From: [Phialemoniopsis] sp. UDSM-2020
Lineage: Eukaryota; Ascomycota; Sordariomycetes; Thyridiales; Thyridiaceae
Assembly: GCA_018873225.1 (NCBI GenBank)
Contig: JAEILZ010000006.1
Coordinates: forward strand, 3,844,001 to 3,908,000
Direction: 5' to 3'
DNA length: 64,000 nucleotides
The translations under genes were made by a program, and so were the position numbers. Position 1 is the first letter of the stretch. Each line of letters begins with the position of its first letter. Below the pieces are notes generated by a model. That model searched no databases and was not told the DNA's origin. It was given only the letters and a program-made list of their open reading frames with translations. This document shows positions 1 through 11,147 of the stretch, piece after piece.

Positions 1-531
1 ATGAGTTGAGAGGGTAGCTCGGCGGCGAGGAAGCAAACATAAAAGATGGTCTGTCCGGTATTGAAGTCGTTGGTGTTGAGGCCGAGGTCCTTCAGCATAT
101 TATCTGACAACGCTTGTGAGATATTTCCCCTGTCGAGCTGTAATGCAAAGAACATGAGGCAACAAAATGAGCATATTCGCCAGTCCAACTGAAAAATGAT
201 TTTAGTATCGATCCGCGTACGCTTCGACACTGAGCCTCGACTCGATATCAGCTGAACATACCCTTCTCACGAGCTTTTTCTCCTCGGCCTCGTCCCAGTG
301 GAAATTAGGATCCCACCTATGAAATCCTTCATAATGCTCAACTGGCTTATAAAAGTTGAAGTCGTCCACAACTGCAAAAGTCGTGGTATTTGCTGGCCCA
401 TTGCTTGTCTTTTTGGGCTCGGCCACATTTGCACCCGGCCTCTCCAGGGACTCCTTCGGCGTCCCTTGGAGCTCACTTGAGGAGACATCGAGGCCGCTTG
501 AGAAAGCAGACTTTTGCCGTTGGTCAGCCAT
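1..531 (-). CDS. Dal5/allantoate-permease family MFS transporter, N-terminal part (runs off left edge)
   Basis: Plasma-membrane anion:cation symporter of the fungal allantoate permease (Dal5/Tna1/Soa1) group. Two exons are visible: 531..262 (90 codons, start ATG in good context) and 188..<1, separated by a 73-nt GTATGT...CAG intron. Exon 1 is a hydrophilic cytosolic tail ending in the family hallmark around residues 69-90 (HRWDPNFHWDEAEEKKLVRR). Exon 2 reads into the first transmembrane region with LDRGNISQAL, NMLKDLGLN, FNTGQTIFYV and AAELPSQL, all characteristic of this subfamily. The rest of the 12-helix protein lies beyond base 1. It is divergent from a TauD dioxygenase, so a sulfonate or other organic anion is a plausible substrate (inference; yeast Soa1 is a sulfur-compound transporter of this family). 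Family call is firm, substrate is not. Confidence 0.9.
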
Positions 532-730
532 TGAATTGGATGTAGAATGTCTGAAGACGGTGTGTTGAAAGAGACTTTAGATAAATACGACATAGTTATG
601 AGACAGCTAATCAAATTACATCCCTGAATGAGAACTTAAATGTTTTCAGGCTTCATCGGGACATATCCGGCAAACACGCCATGTCGAAGACGTGCTCACA
701 CACCTGTCTTTAGTTTCAATCCCCGTTAAC

Positions 731-760
731 GAATGCGTGCGAATGCGTGCGAATGCGTGA
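731..760. repeat. Three tandem copies of a 10-bp unit
   Basis: Three consecutive copies of GAATGCGTG(C/A), the first two identical. They lie inside the shared transporter/dioxygenase promoter and could be a small regulatory array or replication slippage. Confidence 0.85.
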
Positions 761-824
761 AAAGCATCTCCGAGGAAAGATCAAAAATGACCAATCTAAA
801 TAACCAGGATCTTGCCTAAGGTCG

Positions 825-834
825 ATGACGCCAT
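825..834. promoter_or_regulatory. CYS3/MetR-type bZIP sulfur regulator site (candidate)
   Basis: ATGACGCCAT fits every position of the palindromic consensus ATGRYRYCAT described for Neurospora CYS3 and its relatives. It sits about 290 bp upstream of the transporter and 570 bp upstream of the dioxygenase. Chance expectation for such a degenerate 10-mer in 0.9 kb is roughly one in seventy. Binding is inferred only. Confidence 0.5.
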
Positions 835-1407
835 CTTGCGAGATTATGAGCTGCGGCCCAGGCCCCTCAGTCAGTAGGCAGACCTACAGCCGGGTTTCAA
901 TTGATGGATTTCTTTTCAAAATGATTTCGTGTGCTGCATCGCCAACTCCAGCGTAGCGGTCGCTGCTCGAGGTTCAGGTCAAATGTCGTGCACTACGGCC
1001 CTATTGACGCGATCAAGTGACTGGGGCACTGTATCGCTTAAGTTGTTGTGAAGAATTTCCTGCAGCAATCAGCTGCACAAGACTAAAATGACGTATTCTC
1101 AGAAACAACCCAGATACCCTCCACAAAGTAGTATGGCAATGTCATGATGTCTCTTCTAACCTGTTGTTCCTCGGCATAGTGACCAATCATGACTTCTTTC
1201 ATGATGACAAAACCATGGCTTTGGGAATCCGAAATTGGATGGCCGAGAGTGATTGCTAATTCGACTAGTCATTCGCGTCAACTTCAGCTGATGAAAAAGT
1301 ATATACACCCCGGATCTTGCTGAAAAGCCATTGCACCTCACGTATCCGTTCCATCGTTGTCCAATTTCATCTAACACGTGTGCACTCTGACCCTTTGAAT
1401 TCTCATC

Positions 1408-2769
1408 ATGGCTCCTCCAGCAGCTGATACGGACCTTGCTCCCAACACCCAATCCAACGTGACCGTACCAGTCAAGGCCTCCGGTTCCTCGACTACACGG
1501 AACAGGCTCGATGGTCCCTTGAAGTATTCCGGATCTTTAGATCAATATCAATCATTCGAGGTGGCCAACGTCATTGGCCGAGAGTATCCCGACTTGCAAG
1601 TGAGGGACCTCCTGGATGATGATATTAAGATTCGCGATCTCGCCATTATTAGTTCGTGCGAGTCCCTTCAAATGCTGATGTAGCACTACTGATTGAAGAC
1701 CCTAGTCTCCCAGCGTGGTGTAGTCTTCTTCCGCAACCAGACTCTCACTATCGCCGAGCAGAAGGTCCTTGCTCAGAAGCTTGGTGAATTGACAGGCAAG
1801 CCCGAGACATCCAAGGTATGTTGGATAATGCTGATCGAAGCTTTGCTTGTCATCTCTAATTATTGTCTTATCATAAAATAGCTTCACAAACATGCTTTGA
1901 GCAACAGCAACCAAGGCATCGCTATCGATGACGAGGGTACATTAGACGACGAAGTGTCCATTATTGACTCTGAGGTAAGCACTCTCGCACCTACAACATA
2001 TTGAGACTTCGCATCTGATCAATAATTTAGCAAAACCGGAAGTACTATAGCCCTCAACAGACGGATGAGGCTCAGAAGATTGCAGGCAAACGTCTTGCCG
2101 GTGAGGGCTGGCACGCGGAGTGAGTCGCAGATTCGTCCCAAATTGCACTTTACAAGAACTAATTCCAAAACTAGTATAACTTTTGAGCGCATTCCTGCTG
2201 ATTACTCGCTTCTTAAAATCATTACCACACCCGAGGATGGTGGTGGGGATACGATCTGGGCCTCTGGTTATGAAGCTTATGACCGTCTCTCCCCTACTTT
2301 CCAGAAGATTGCGGAGGGCCTCACTGCCACCCACCACTCGCCTTACTTTAACCAGGTTGCCCAGGAAAGAGGCGCACAGCTGTACCTGGGAGCGCGTGGG
2401 ACGCCAGAGAACAGCGGGCTCGACTTCAAGGCCTCGCACCCCGTGATACGCACGAACCCAGTCACCGGCTGGAAGTCCCTCTTCGGTGCTGGCCACCAGA
2501 TTCAGAAGGGCAGTATCGATGGGCTCACGACTGACGAGGACGAGCTTTTCAAGAGGCACTTCTATCAGCTCATTGCCGAAGGTCACGACCTCCAGGCCCG
2601 TTTCCGCTGGGAGAAGAACGACCTCGCGATCTGGGACAACCGGTCCACGTTCCACACTGCCACCAGAGACTATGTGGGCAAGCGACAGGGGCATCGGGTT
2701 GTATCGCTGGGAGAGAAGCCCTACTTCGATCCCCAATCGGTGTCTCGCCGCCAGGCTCTCTATAATTAG
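1408..2769 (+). CDS. TauD/TfdA-family alpha-ketoglutarate-dependent dioxygenase (sulfonate dioxygenase-like)
   Basis: Non-heme Fe(II)/2-oxoglutarate dioxygenase of the taurine/alkylsulfonate dioxygenase family, which releases sulfite from organosulfonates. Exons: 1408..1651, 1706..1815, 1882..1974, 2031..2119, 2175..2769; introns are 54-66 nt with GT-AG ends; product 376 aa. Iron ligands are visible as H177-x-D179 (GEGWHAD) and H339 in STFHTAT; R353 in QGHRVVSLGE is the usual 2-oxoglutarate salt bridge. SQRGVVFFRNQ near residue 83 is the conserved N-terminal block. Length matches fungal TauD proteins. The start has an A/C-rich context (ATCATGGCT). It is divergent from a Dal5-like transporter and shares a CYS3-like site, which fits sulfur scavenging. 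Other TauD substrates (2,4-D-like or hypothetical acids) cannot be excluded. Confidence 0.93.
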
Positions 2770-3002
2770 GTGAATCTCCGATAGGTGATGGCCTTCAGAT
2801 GAGATAGCAACACGCATGGTGTCGATCACGACCTAGGAGAACATTCCAGCTCATTACCTGGCTGGGTTGTGTTCCACTTGCAGAATCGAGTGTGGCAGTG
2901 TTCATATCTAGTTTAGGTGTATGCCCATCGATGCGTACAATTAAGATGGATCCCCATACCTAGATGAAAACGGTTCAGGACGACAGTGGTCGATGAATAA
3001 CC

Positions 3003-3560
3003 TTTGTGGAGGACAGACTTGTTGCTTTGTCGGGCCTTACGTCCAGATATCAATCCATGAGCTTGCTAGATCAGTATGTCGCTGGGCTGTGGAAGAAATG
3101 GTTGTTCGAAGGCTTGCTAAGATCACTGGACCATTTTTTCAAAATGAGCAGCCTCGGCCACAGCCTCAGGTTTATTTGGCCCCCTCATGGTCGCGGGCAA
3201 GTCAAGTTTGTGCCACCTAGAGATGCTAAGAACGACACATATGCTACAGCCTGGGGGTGCTTCACGGTGCTTGAGAACGAGGCAAGGCCAACAGGAAAGG
3301 TTGTGGCTGGCAAAATCCGCAGGCGAGAACCGGCGAAAAACACTCGATGGAATGGGATAGACTTATGTCAGAGCGCGGCTCCCGGTACGGCCACTGCCCG
3401 TGAAGCATGGATGGACGCAGATGAGTACGTACCAGAGCACGTGTTATGCCGCCGGGTAGATGGTAGATGCGGTCTCATCTTGGCACCAGGACTCGAGGAG
3501 CACTGTCTTCAGAGAGTAGAATTGTTTCATACAAGCATGGTAGACGGGGTTGTGATGATT
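3003..3560 (+). pseudogene. Decayed C-terminal fragment of a HET-domain protein
   Basis: No intact gene, but HET-family C-terminal hallmarks appear in order and split over two frames. Frame 3 has DRLVALSGLTSRYQS and QYVAGLWKKWLFEGLL (3006-3110). Frame 2 then gives YLAPSWSRAS (about 3170-3200, compare the usual YxAPSWSWAS). Frame 3 resumes with VLENEARPTGKVVAG and, near 3440-3530, GLILAPGLEEHCLQRVELF. At least two frame changes are needed, and the N-terminal HET domain is absent: the sequence immediately upstream is the dioxygenase 3' end. This is a truncated relic, possibly left by rearrangement or gene conversion among the HET genes that are also found at 15.9-17.9 and 35.8-37.7 kb. Confidence 0.7.
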
Positions 3561-3952
3561 TTTTTGTTGGTTGTGATAAGTTGACTGTTGCTGTTGGGTA
3601 AAGATTACCATTGTTTCAAGATTGAAAAGCATGTGTGCAGGTTATTGTCGTAAAAATTCTGGGCGTCGACAACAATCCATTGAACGGAGGGTGCGTTGCT
3701 TGGTCCGGGCTCAAAAAGTGAACAAAGACGCGACAACAAACATCAATCTCTTTAGAACACATTCAAACCTTGATCACTGTCCTTTCAGATTCGTCCTCGC
3801 TCTGTCATTCCTTGTCAAATAGACCTTGTATACCGCGGTCTACGGCTTTCATCCCAAAGTCGCAAACAACAATCATATAAAACTTGTCTCAACAACTCGA
3901 AGCAACTTTTCCTCTCCAAGTGTCATCACTTTACTCACCGAAGCGTTCAACA
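3561..3952. other. Intergenic, nothing recognised
   Basis: Leader region of the next gene; the last 120 bp are pyrimidine- and A-rich, as expected for a fungal 5' UTR. Confidence 0.5.
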
Positions 3953-4756
3953 ATGACTTCTCGCATCAACGAAATTTCGAAGTATGCTTTTCTCCGGCGG
4001 CCTCGCAGCGATAGTTGTGCATCGCAATCGGCATCTTCAAGGCCAGCGCAAACGCCTCAGCTGATCGAGGCCATACTTCGACATTCGGAGGACCAGCCTA
4101 TTCCACTTCCTCGGCTGTCGCGCTTCGCAAACAATATTCCAAGTATGAGAGACGTGAGCCCAGGGTCAGATCTCCCAAGCCACCTGGATCCCGTGCTTGC
4201 GGGTTTCGCGAACTTCAAGTACAAGCTGCCATACCGAACCCCGAACGGCGGCGGTGGCGGCACAGATGCACCGATTCGCGGAGGATATGATACGACAACA
4301 AATGAGACTCTCACTATTTCTTCTTCCTCTTCCTCAAATTTCGACACGACCGTGCCCATTTTTGACTTGCTGGATGAGGGTTCCCAGCCGCCCAAAGTTG
4401 TATTGCCATCTAGTGCAAGCTACACAAGAAATTTTGAGAGACTCGACGGAGATGAAGAAGACAAAATTCCCATCGTGCGCCTTCCGCCTCGATGGTGCTA
4501 CCCTCCAAACGAGCCGTTCCGTTCAGCCGACGGCCTCAAGGATTTCCACTTCAAGGTCAGTCGCCACAGACAAGAGGTGGACCTTCTCGGTGATTTCCAG
4601 GGCGAGATCCCTCCGTGGCACCGCCTTCAGGGTACTCTAGTCCCTGATAAGTCAGGTATACCGGCGCAGATCACCCAGGACAATGAACACAAGGAGGAGG
4701 AAGGAGAAGAAGACGAGCAGAGTGTCGAGTCTGTGCTGATTGACCTCAGCGACTGA
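3953..4756 (+). CDS. Hypothetical low-complexity protein
   Basis: Single exon, 267 aa. I chose ATG 3953 (CAACAATGACT, strong fungal start context) over upstream in-frame starts. Nothing in it matches a family I know. It is rich in Ser, Pro and charged residues, with a poly-Gly run near residue 100, a poly-Ser run (ISSSSSSNF) near 126, and a very acidic tail (HKEEEGEEDEQSVESVLIDLSD pattern). A more conserved-looking core, IVRLPPRWCYPPNEPFRSADG, sits around residue 175-195. Probably largely disordered. Reality is supported by length, start context and fungal codon use; function unknown. Confidence 0.6.
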   Translation: MTSRINEISKYAFLRRPRSDSCASQSASSRPAQTPQLIEAILRHSEDQPIPLPRLSRFANNIPSMRDVSPGSDLPSHLDPVLAGFANFKYKLPYRTPNGGGGGTDAPIRGGYDTTTNETLTISSSSSSNFDTTVPIFDLLDEGSQPPKVVLPSSASYTRNFERLDGDEEDKIPIVRLPPRWCYPPNEPFRSADGLKDFHFKVSRHRQEVDLLGDFQGEIPPWHRLQGTLVPDKSGIPAQITQDNEHKEEEGEEDEQSVESVLIDLSD

Positions 4757-7700
4757 GTCTATTGACTCTCTACGGTACTTACTATGAAGGATGGCGTTTA
4801 GGCGTTTGTGCAGCTGGAACGTTTGGGCAGCTCAGGCGTTTGGGCAATTGAGGCGGTTGGACAGTTGGGGCGTTGGGAGTCGAGGTGTTTGGGCAGTTGA
4901 GGCGTTTGGGCGGTCGAGGCGTTTGAGGAGCACACTTGTCTGGGTCGGGGATGTTGTTGAACGGAGAGAACAAAAACCAACAAGCACAATACACACAAGT
5001 CACGCAATAAGGCGGGAAAATATGCCCCCTTGGCTACTTTAACGTCTGATTAAGTTTGCTCTGTAAACTCGAAGTCTTGACAGCTGATACTTCTTCTAAG
5101 TCTCACTAGGTTGCAACATGACAGGTGTTGATGATACAGTCTCCCACGAGGTCGTCGTGCAAGTGGTTGAATCCCAGTACCTAGTCAACAGCTTGGGCGG
5201 AATGGATCGCCTGCCGAGCCCAATCTGCCAGTCATATCACAAGGCATGCCCCAGCTAGCACATGCAGAAAACGTGAGATTAATTAACTGCAAGTGCGGGT
5301 GAAATGCTCTTCTTTTCTTATTATGCTGCCCCCAGAAAGCCACCAGCGCGCCCCATATCCCGTGTGCGTGTGCCAATGTCTCGCATGGCGATAGTGAGAA
5401 AAGCATGTCTCACCTCACGTCACGGCAGAGCAGGAACATGAAACACACCAAACGAGCCGGAGGGTCACAGCACTGTTTTGTTTCGTTTTGTCTGCTGCTC
5501 ATCTCGCCTTACCTGGTCGAGGGCAGCTGAGGATAATCTCCTACACTGGGGCCCCTGAGGAAATAATATCGGATAATTATTGGCACGAGATTGTTTGCGC
5601 TTCGTCTAACTTCCACATCGCATTGTTCCACTCCATTTCCCAGCCGAAATCATGGCCACGTAACTAAGAAGACTTGGAGACTTGGCTGCTGTTGAACCCC
5701 ATGATCACGAGATTATCATGGGCCTGGCCGAATCTCGACCTCCGAGCCCAAGATTGCATGTCTCGCTGTACGAGCGGATCTATGCAGTCTGATATGAGCC
5801 ACAAAGCTCATGGTGGTTCTTTCCATGGGCCATGTTACTAATCCGACATCTCAACATGCTCACCTAGACCGGCTTATTCCGTCGCAAGCTGGACTGACAG
5901 CTCCGGCAGGCCATGCAAGATGTAGGGTTACGGTCCCTTGGTGCACGCACATGTTGTGTGTGTCGAACCTGCAGACACCAAAGTCTAATTGATGACCGTT
6001 TCTGTCAGGCGGTACAAGCTGTATGTTGTGCGCGCGCTTGAGCCGCACTCTGGTCTGCTTACCTTTCCGGGCGGCCCAGGAACCGAGTCGGCTTAGGGGA
6101 GAAAGGGGTGATATTTTACTGGCTACCATAAAGGAGTGTTACGCAAGGTCACTAGAGATAGCACCAGAATCCTCGGTGTTGCTCGATCCGTAAAAATAGA
6201 AAAAGAATAGAGAAAATACCTCACCTCAGACCAAAACGTTACCTGATCATGATGCGTAAAGGAGCTTCGTAACTCACAGTGGCTAGCTCGACGACAGACT
6301 TTTTGGGCAAGCTTGGAGTAGAGCTCTCCACACCACCTCCATTCATTCGGAAAAAGGTTCGACAATGTCTCAAAATGCAAAATGGCTGATGCAGCCGCCA
6401 TGTCTTTGTCTCGGCCTGCCAATAGACTGGACGAATTGACGCAGGCGAGCTACTCTGGTGGGGAAGGATGTGGTCTGTGGTGGTGGTGCACGGTGTGCGG
6501 CGGTGTTCTGCGGGAGTTTGGGGGGATCGATCGACAAGCTTTCTGCTTGCGCCGACCCCTGACCCCTGAACGCACCCGCCGCTCTTGTACACCTGCAAAG
6601 CTTGGCCGAATGGGGGAGGAGCCAGGACCTCCTAATGGCGCGGGGTGTGTGTATGTACAGACAGTCTGAAAGAGGCACAGTGTTTCCTTTTTCGAGGATG
6701 GCCGGACCGAAAGATCGAGTGCGTTGTCTGAGCCGCGACAGGACAGACCGAGGTCGGGTTGGCAGAGAGGGAAGCGGGAGGATGGAAATCCAGCGGATTT
6801 TTGGCTTGAAAATCCCACGGTTGCGGGACGCCAATGAGGTCATGATCGCGAGAGACAGGCGGTTGAATGGCTGCTGGCGTCAGCTTAGGTGCGGTTCGAT
6901 GTGGGCACAAAACGCGCGTCTAAGGCAGAGCTTGTGGGAATAGTTCCGAGCGACTAGCCCGGAGGAGCCCGCCGGACGGTTCGGGCGGGTTGGGTAGACA
7001 GGTTTCACACTCAACAGTAGCGCTCTGCGACTTTGCTAGCACGGTGGTCTAGAGCCGACAAGGAAAAAAGAGAAGCTGCTGGGTCAACGATACAGTGTTG
7101 GGAATAAGAGAGGGGTTGGCTTGGTCTGGTTCGAAAGGGGGATAGATGTGCGCGCGGACGCTCGGGTGTTGGCGATATGGCTCGGCGGGTGAATTGGCGT
7201 TGTCGACCTGCGATGCGACTCTGACGGACTGTCAGCTGCTTCCAACCTCTTTTCTTCCAAACAGAAGCGAGACGGGCGAGTGTCCATCGAGTCGATTTCT
7301 GCCGGCCAACACGCGAGAGCCCGGGCCTGCCCTAGGGGCGAAGATGCCAAGTGTTGAAGGAATTCAATTGACCACGAACTGCGGCCATGTATGGCTTTTA
7401 AATTCCCATCTGCCCATCCAGCTCCTCCATCCCTTTCGACTCCCAAAGCACAGACGAGATATGTGTCAAAGAGGGGCAAACTTTGGTAGGCTCGAATCGA
7501 AGAAAGCTGAAGGAAAGGGATGGCATGGACAAGGGGGGGAATGCTGGCTGTGTGGTGTGTGGATGACAAGGCCAAGGACAAGACAGGGGGTCCGGAAGGG
7601 GTTTAGGGGGAGCAGACAGAGTGCATGCAGTAGCTCGAGGATTGGCAAAGCTTGCGTCTGACTACTGCCAAAAGCGTAACATGGACGACGCCGACAAGAC

Positions 7701-10084
7701 GGCAGAAAGGACAGTGTTGCATGCTACTGATTGCTGTGGTATCGACGATGCGTAAGTGTGTGGATTCGTGCGTGTGGAGCAGCAGCAGCAGTGAAGCTCT
7801 TCGTTTATCCATCGATGATACTCTCACACTTTGGAGTCATGCTCTCTCTCGATGTTGTTTTGCTGTGCTGCATCTATCGTGAGAAACGTCTGGAATTCCA
7901 CTGCTGGCACTGCCCCGGTCCTGAAAATTTCAATTGCCCGTCGCAAAGTGAAACAGGCCGTCGCGCGACGCTCGCGTTGGCTGGTGTCGCGAGCCGTGTT
8001 CTTGTGGCGTTCGCGCTGGAATGCTGCATCCCTTCCCGAGACTTTTTGCTCTTTTTTTCCACCATACTCGCTTGCCAGGTCAGGCGTTCTTTTTTTGGGT
8101 CTCCTGCTCCTAGGTCTTGGTCTGAAGCAATTAGTTCACCTTTTTGTCCTGCTGTTCCTGGACGGGAAGAAAAGTTGGCGCAAGGGGGTGGCTAAAAAAG
8201 GTCGCTGTCGTTGGCACAGGCCGAGAGGGGCCGATCAGCTGTCGCCTTTCGGGCTTGCGCTGTGCTGGACTAGAAGTCTAAATGGCCCTAAGAGGGATCT
8301 AGAGGTCACCCATTGGGAGAGCAAGTTCCTGTGCCTGGTCTCAGCAATGGAGGCGAGAGCTCCTTGGGAAGAGTTGGTTCATGTTGTTCTGTAGCGTGCA
8401 GGCTCGAATGAGATCTGGTGATCTGTGCTGCCAACCCATCCTCCTGGTGCTGTTAGCTCATGCTTTTACTTCACGCTTATCATGAACACGAATCCCTCTG
8501 GCACATGGGACGGGATGCAGATGGCATCGTCCACCTTTGCTGCTCCACAACGTGTGTATCTCCCTCTGCCAGCATTTTCTCTCTTCCCCTCGTCTTCCCC
8601 TGCCACTGCCGAACATCTCGGAGTGGGGATCTGGAAGACAAGATAAAACGGTAGTGGACGCTTCAGCGCGGTCTTCCAGTGGGCTCAGTGGGGCCCTCAG
8701 CCAGAGCCTCCTCCTGCACCCCCCGTAGCGGACCCCACTCTACGCTCCAGTCAGCGCGATCTGGTGGGTTCGCCCGGCGGACTCCCGCGCTTTGTTCCAG
8801 CGAGGAACTGCAGTCACCCAGCCCTCCGGCAGAAATGCCCCGCGGTCTTGGCCCTGCTCTGGGACTTTTTTCCCGCATCACCCCGATATGGAAAATGCTA
8901 CACACCCTGCAGCTTGCATGTGCATGCGGTTGAAAAGAGGCGATATGAAAGAAGCATCGCCGATGCGATCATGTTGATGGGATGTTTACTTTTTGGTCGC
9001 AGAGCAAATAAGCGGAATGGCTAGGTAGATCTCAATATTTCCTCCCGTGCGAGAGAGATCTTGACAGAGAATAGGCGGCATGTGTCAGGGCAACAACAAA
9101 CTGAATTCAGTCGAGCTACTGAGCTAGCTATGTACTACAGCGAAGGATTCGACGTTGGTACACATTTTTGGGTTTGTCTATCGCCGATGAGAGGATCCGA
9201 GGCAGGGGTAAGGGGGTGTTTCGTTTGCATCTATCTATCTACTCTGTTCTCTCTCCATGACTACGTTACTTATCACTGTATGTGTGTGTGTCTGCATGTT
9301 GCGTGGTTGGGGCACCACACTGTTTGTCGAGGACTGTTAAATGTATCTTTCTCTACTCACACGCCCTCTATGCTGGTCGAGATCCTTCTTGTGGAGCCCA
9401 AGATGCGGCGTGGTCGACGAATGCTCACTTACATCAGAGGCGCGTACTACGTCCATTCCAACACCTTTTTTCCTTCTCGTGGTGGAGTGAGTGGATTTAA
9501 TGGAGGAGTGAGTAGTCGAAACACGATGCAAATAGAGCAAGCGATACTTGTTCACCCTCCCTTGACAGGTGCATCTCACATGTAACTCTTACACGCACAC
9601 ACCTCCCTCTCACGTCCGCTCCGCGTGTCGATCTAAAAACTCTCCATCCAGATAGACACTTTGAGTCTCCGGTTTCCCAACCTCCCACCCCCCCTCTTCC
9701 AAGGTGTCATGACTGCTACCTACTGCACCTGTCCTAAACCGAGCAGACCAACCGCATGTACCTCGACGCTACCGGGAGACGCCTCAGCTCACAACCGACT
9801 CTGAGAGAGAAAAACCCAGTCTTGGCGCGGAGGAATGCCCATCCATATATGAACCACTGTCTCTCCCTCTCGTCACCTCACACTCACTTCTCCTCCCTTT
9901 CTTTCTCTCCTCCAATCCAAGTCCTCGTTGTGTGTACATCCTTCGTTTCACTTTTTTTCTTTTCGTGTTGATTTATTACACAACCCTTCCACTCGCTAAG
10001 GAAGTCAAATCACCTCCATCCCTCCAGTCGTTCAACCAACCACCAACGGGTAGTAGAAAAAGAAAGGAAAGAAAGGTCGGAAAG
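4757..10084. other. 5.3-kb gene-poor region
   Basis: Apart from the minisatellite at its left end I could not find a convincing gene on either strand. Longer reading frames (for example 7831-8394, 9061-9585 and minus-strand 7084-7581) are rich in Cys, Arg, Trp and simple-sequence peptides and show no domain, splice logic or fungal codon bias. The stretch 9850-10080 is strongly pyrimidine-rich, like the leader of a highly expressed fungal gene. The region may be a long promoter or 5' UTR of the wall-protein gene at 10085, or hold non-coding RNA. Confidence 0.5.
4793..4928. repeat. Imperfect 17-bp minisatellite
   Basis: About eight degenerate copies of a unit close to GTTTGGGCAGTTGAGGC, with clean 17-bp spacing in several copies (for example GTTTGGGCAGCTCAGGC, GTTTGGGCAATTGAGGC, GTTTGGGCAGTTGAGGC, GTTTGGGCGGTCGAGGC). 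Strongly strand-asymmetric (G/T rich on +). Confidence 0.85.
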
Positions 10085-11147
10085 ATGAAGTTCTCGCTCG
10101 CTCTCCTGTCCACGGTGCTGGGCACCGCCGCCGCCCAGGCCGTCACCTCCAAGGTCGCCCCCAAGGGTGCCGCCCCCTCGGGATGCGCCACCAGCTACAG
10201 CGGCCAGTTCGAGGTCACCGTCGAGACCGTTGTCAAGGCCGACAGCAAGGTCAAGCGTGAGATTGCCGTAAGGTCCCTTCCACTCTACCCCCCATTACAC
10301 ACGCAACTGACATCTTTTTGTCTCGCAGCCCCGCGGCACCTGCGGCGCCGACGGTATCCTCGTCATGACCCTCAAGGACGGCGTCCTGACCGACGCCAAG
10401 AGCCGCACCGGCTACATCGCCTCCAACTACCAGTTCCAGTTCGACGGCCCCGTCCAGGCCGGCGCCCTCTACACCGCCGGCTTCTCCTACTGCGGCAACG
10501 GCTCGCTCGCCCTGGGCTCCTCGGCTGTCTTCTACCAGTGCAAGTCGGGCGACTTCTGGAACCTCTACGACCGCTACTGGGCGGAGCAGTGCGAGCAGGT
10601 CCAGATCATCGCCATGCCCTGCGGCGCCTCCGCCTCCGGAAACGCCAACCAGGCCGGCGACGGCCAGGTCGTCGCCACGCAGATGATGACCACGACCGTC
10701 GTCAAGCCCCTCGCCGACGGCCAGCCGCAGGTCATCACGACCGCTGTGCCCGTGCCCATGTGCCAGATCGGCGACGGCCAGGTGCAGGTGCACACGACCC
10801 CGTGCGCGCAGGTCCCCGCCAAGGCGCTGTCGACCGCCGTGCCCGTCAGCCAGTACACCGACGGCCAGATCCAGGTGCAGCCCAGCGCGCCCGCCGTCAA
10901 GGTCAGCCAGATCACCGACGGCCAGGTGCAGGTGCCGGCCACCAGTGCCGCCCCGGCCAAGTCCACGCCTGCCGCCGCCGGCAACGCGACGACCAAGGCT
11001 CCTGTCCAGAGCACGCTGGCCACTGTGCCCGCCACGACCGCCGCCACCAGCCCTGCCTCCGTGCCCAGCGCTGGTGTCGGCCGTGTCGAGCTCGGCTCCG
11101 TTGCGGGTCTGGCCCTCGGTGTCGTCGGTGCCATGGCTATGCTGTAA
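10085..11147 (+). CDS. PIR-type cell wall protein with GPI-like C-terminus
   Basis: Secreted, wall-linked structural protein. Exons 10085..10267 and 10329..11147 (intron 61 nt), 333 aa. A signal peptide (MKFSLALLSTVLGTAAAQA) is followed by a Kex2-like KR site (SKVKR, about residue 58). Then comes the PIR cysteine domain C-x65-C-x16-C-x9-C containing MTLKDGVLTDAK, YQFQFDGPVQAGA and SGDFWNLYD, close to yeast C-x66-C-x16-C-x12-C. Five DGQ repeats follow (GDGQVVATQ, ADGQPQV, QIGDGQVQV, QYTDGQIQV, QITDGQVQV); in yeast PIR proteins the Gln of this motif is ester-linked to beta-1,3-glucan. A Thr/Ala/Pro-rich stalk and a hydrophobic tail (GLALGVVGAMAML) suggest a GPI anchor. Domain order is the reverse of yeast Pir proteins. 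Very GC-rich third positions suggest high expression. Antisense and other-frame reading frames here are shadows. Confidence 0.92.

Larger units (their letters stand above)
532..1407. promoter_or_regulatory. Divergent promoter region between transporter and dioxygenase
   Basis: About 0.88 kb between two divergent start codons. It holds three 10-bp direct repeats (731-760), a palindromic sulfur-regulator-like site (825-834) and a TATATAC element at 1300-1306, 108 bp before the dioxygenase ATG. No coding exon was recognised here; the small reading frames are not protein-like. Confidence 0.6.

Noticed and set aside
5569..5577. ATCGGATAA as an iron-GATA site
   Set aside because: Fails the A/T position of ATCWGATAA and lies far from any iron gene.
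7831..8394. 187-codon plus-strand frame in the gene-poor region
   Set aside because: No start context, domain or splice logic; composition unlike the real proteins in the window.
9061..9585. 174-codon plus-strand frame
   Set aside because: Product contains simple-sequence translations (TG and CT runs) and no recognisable motif.
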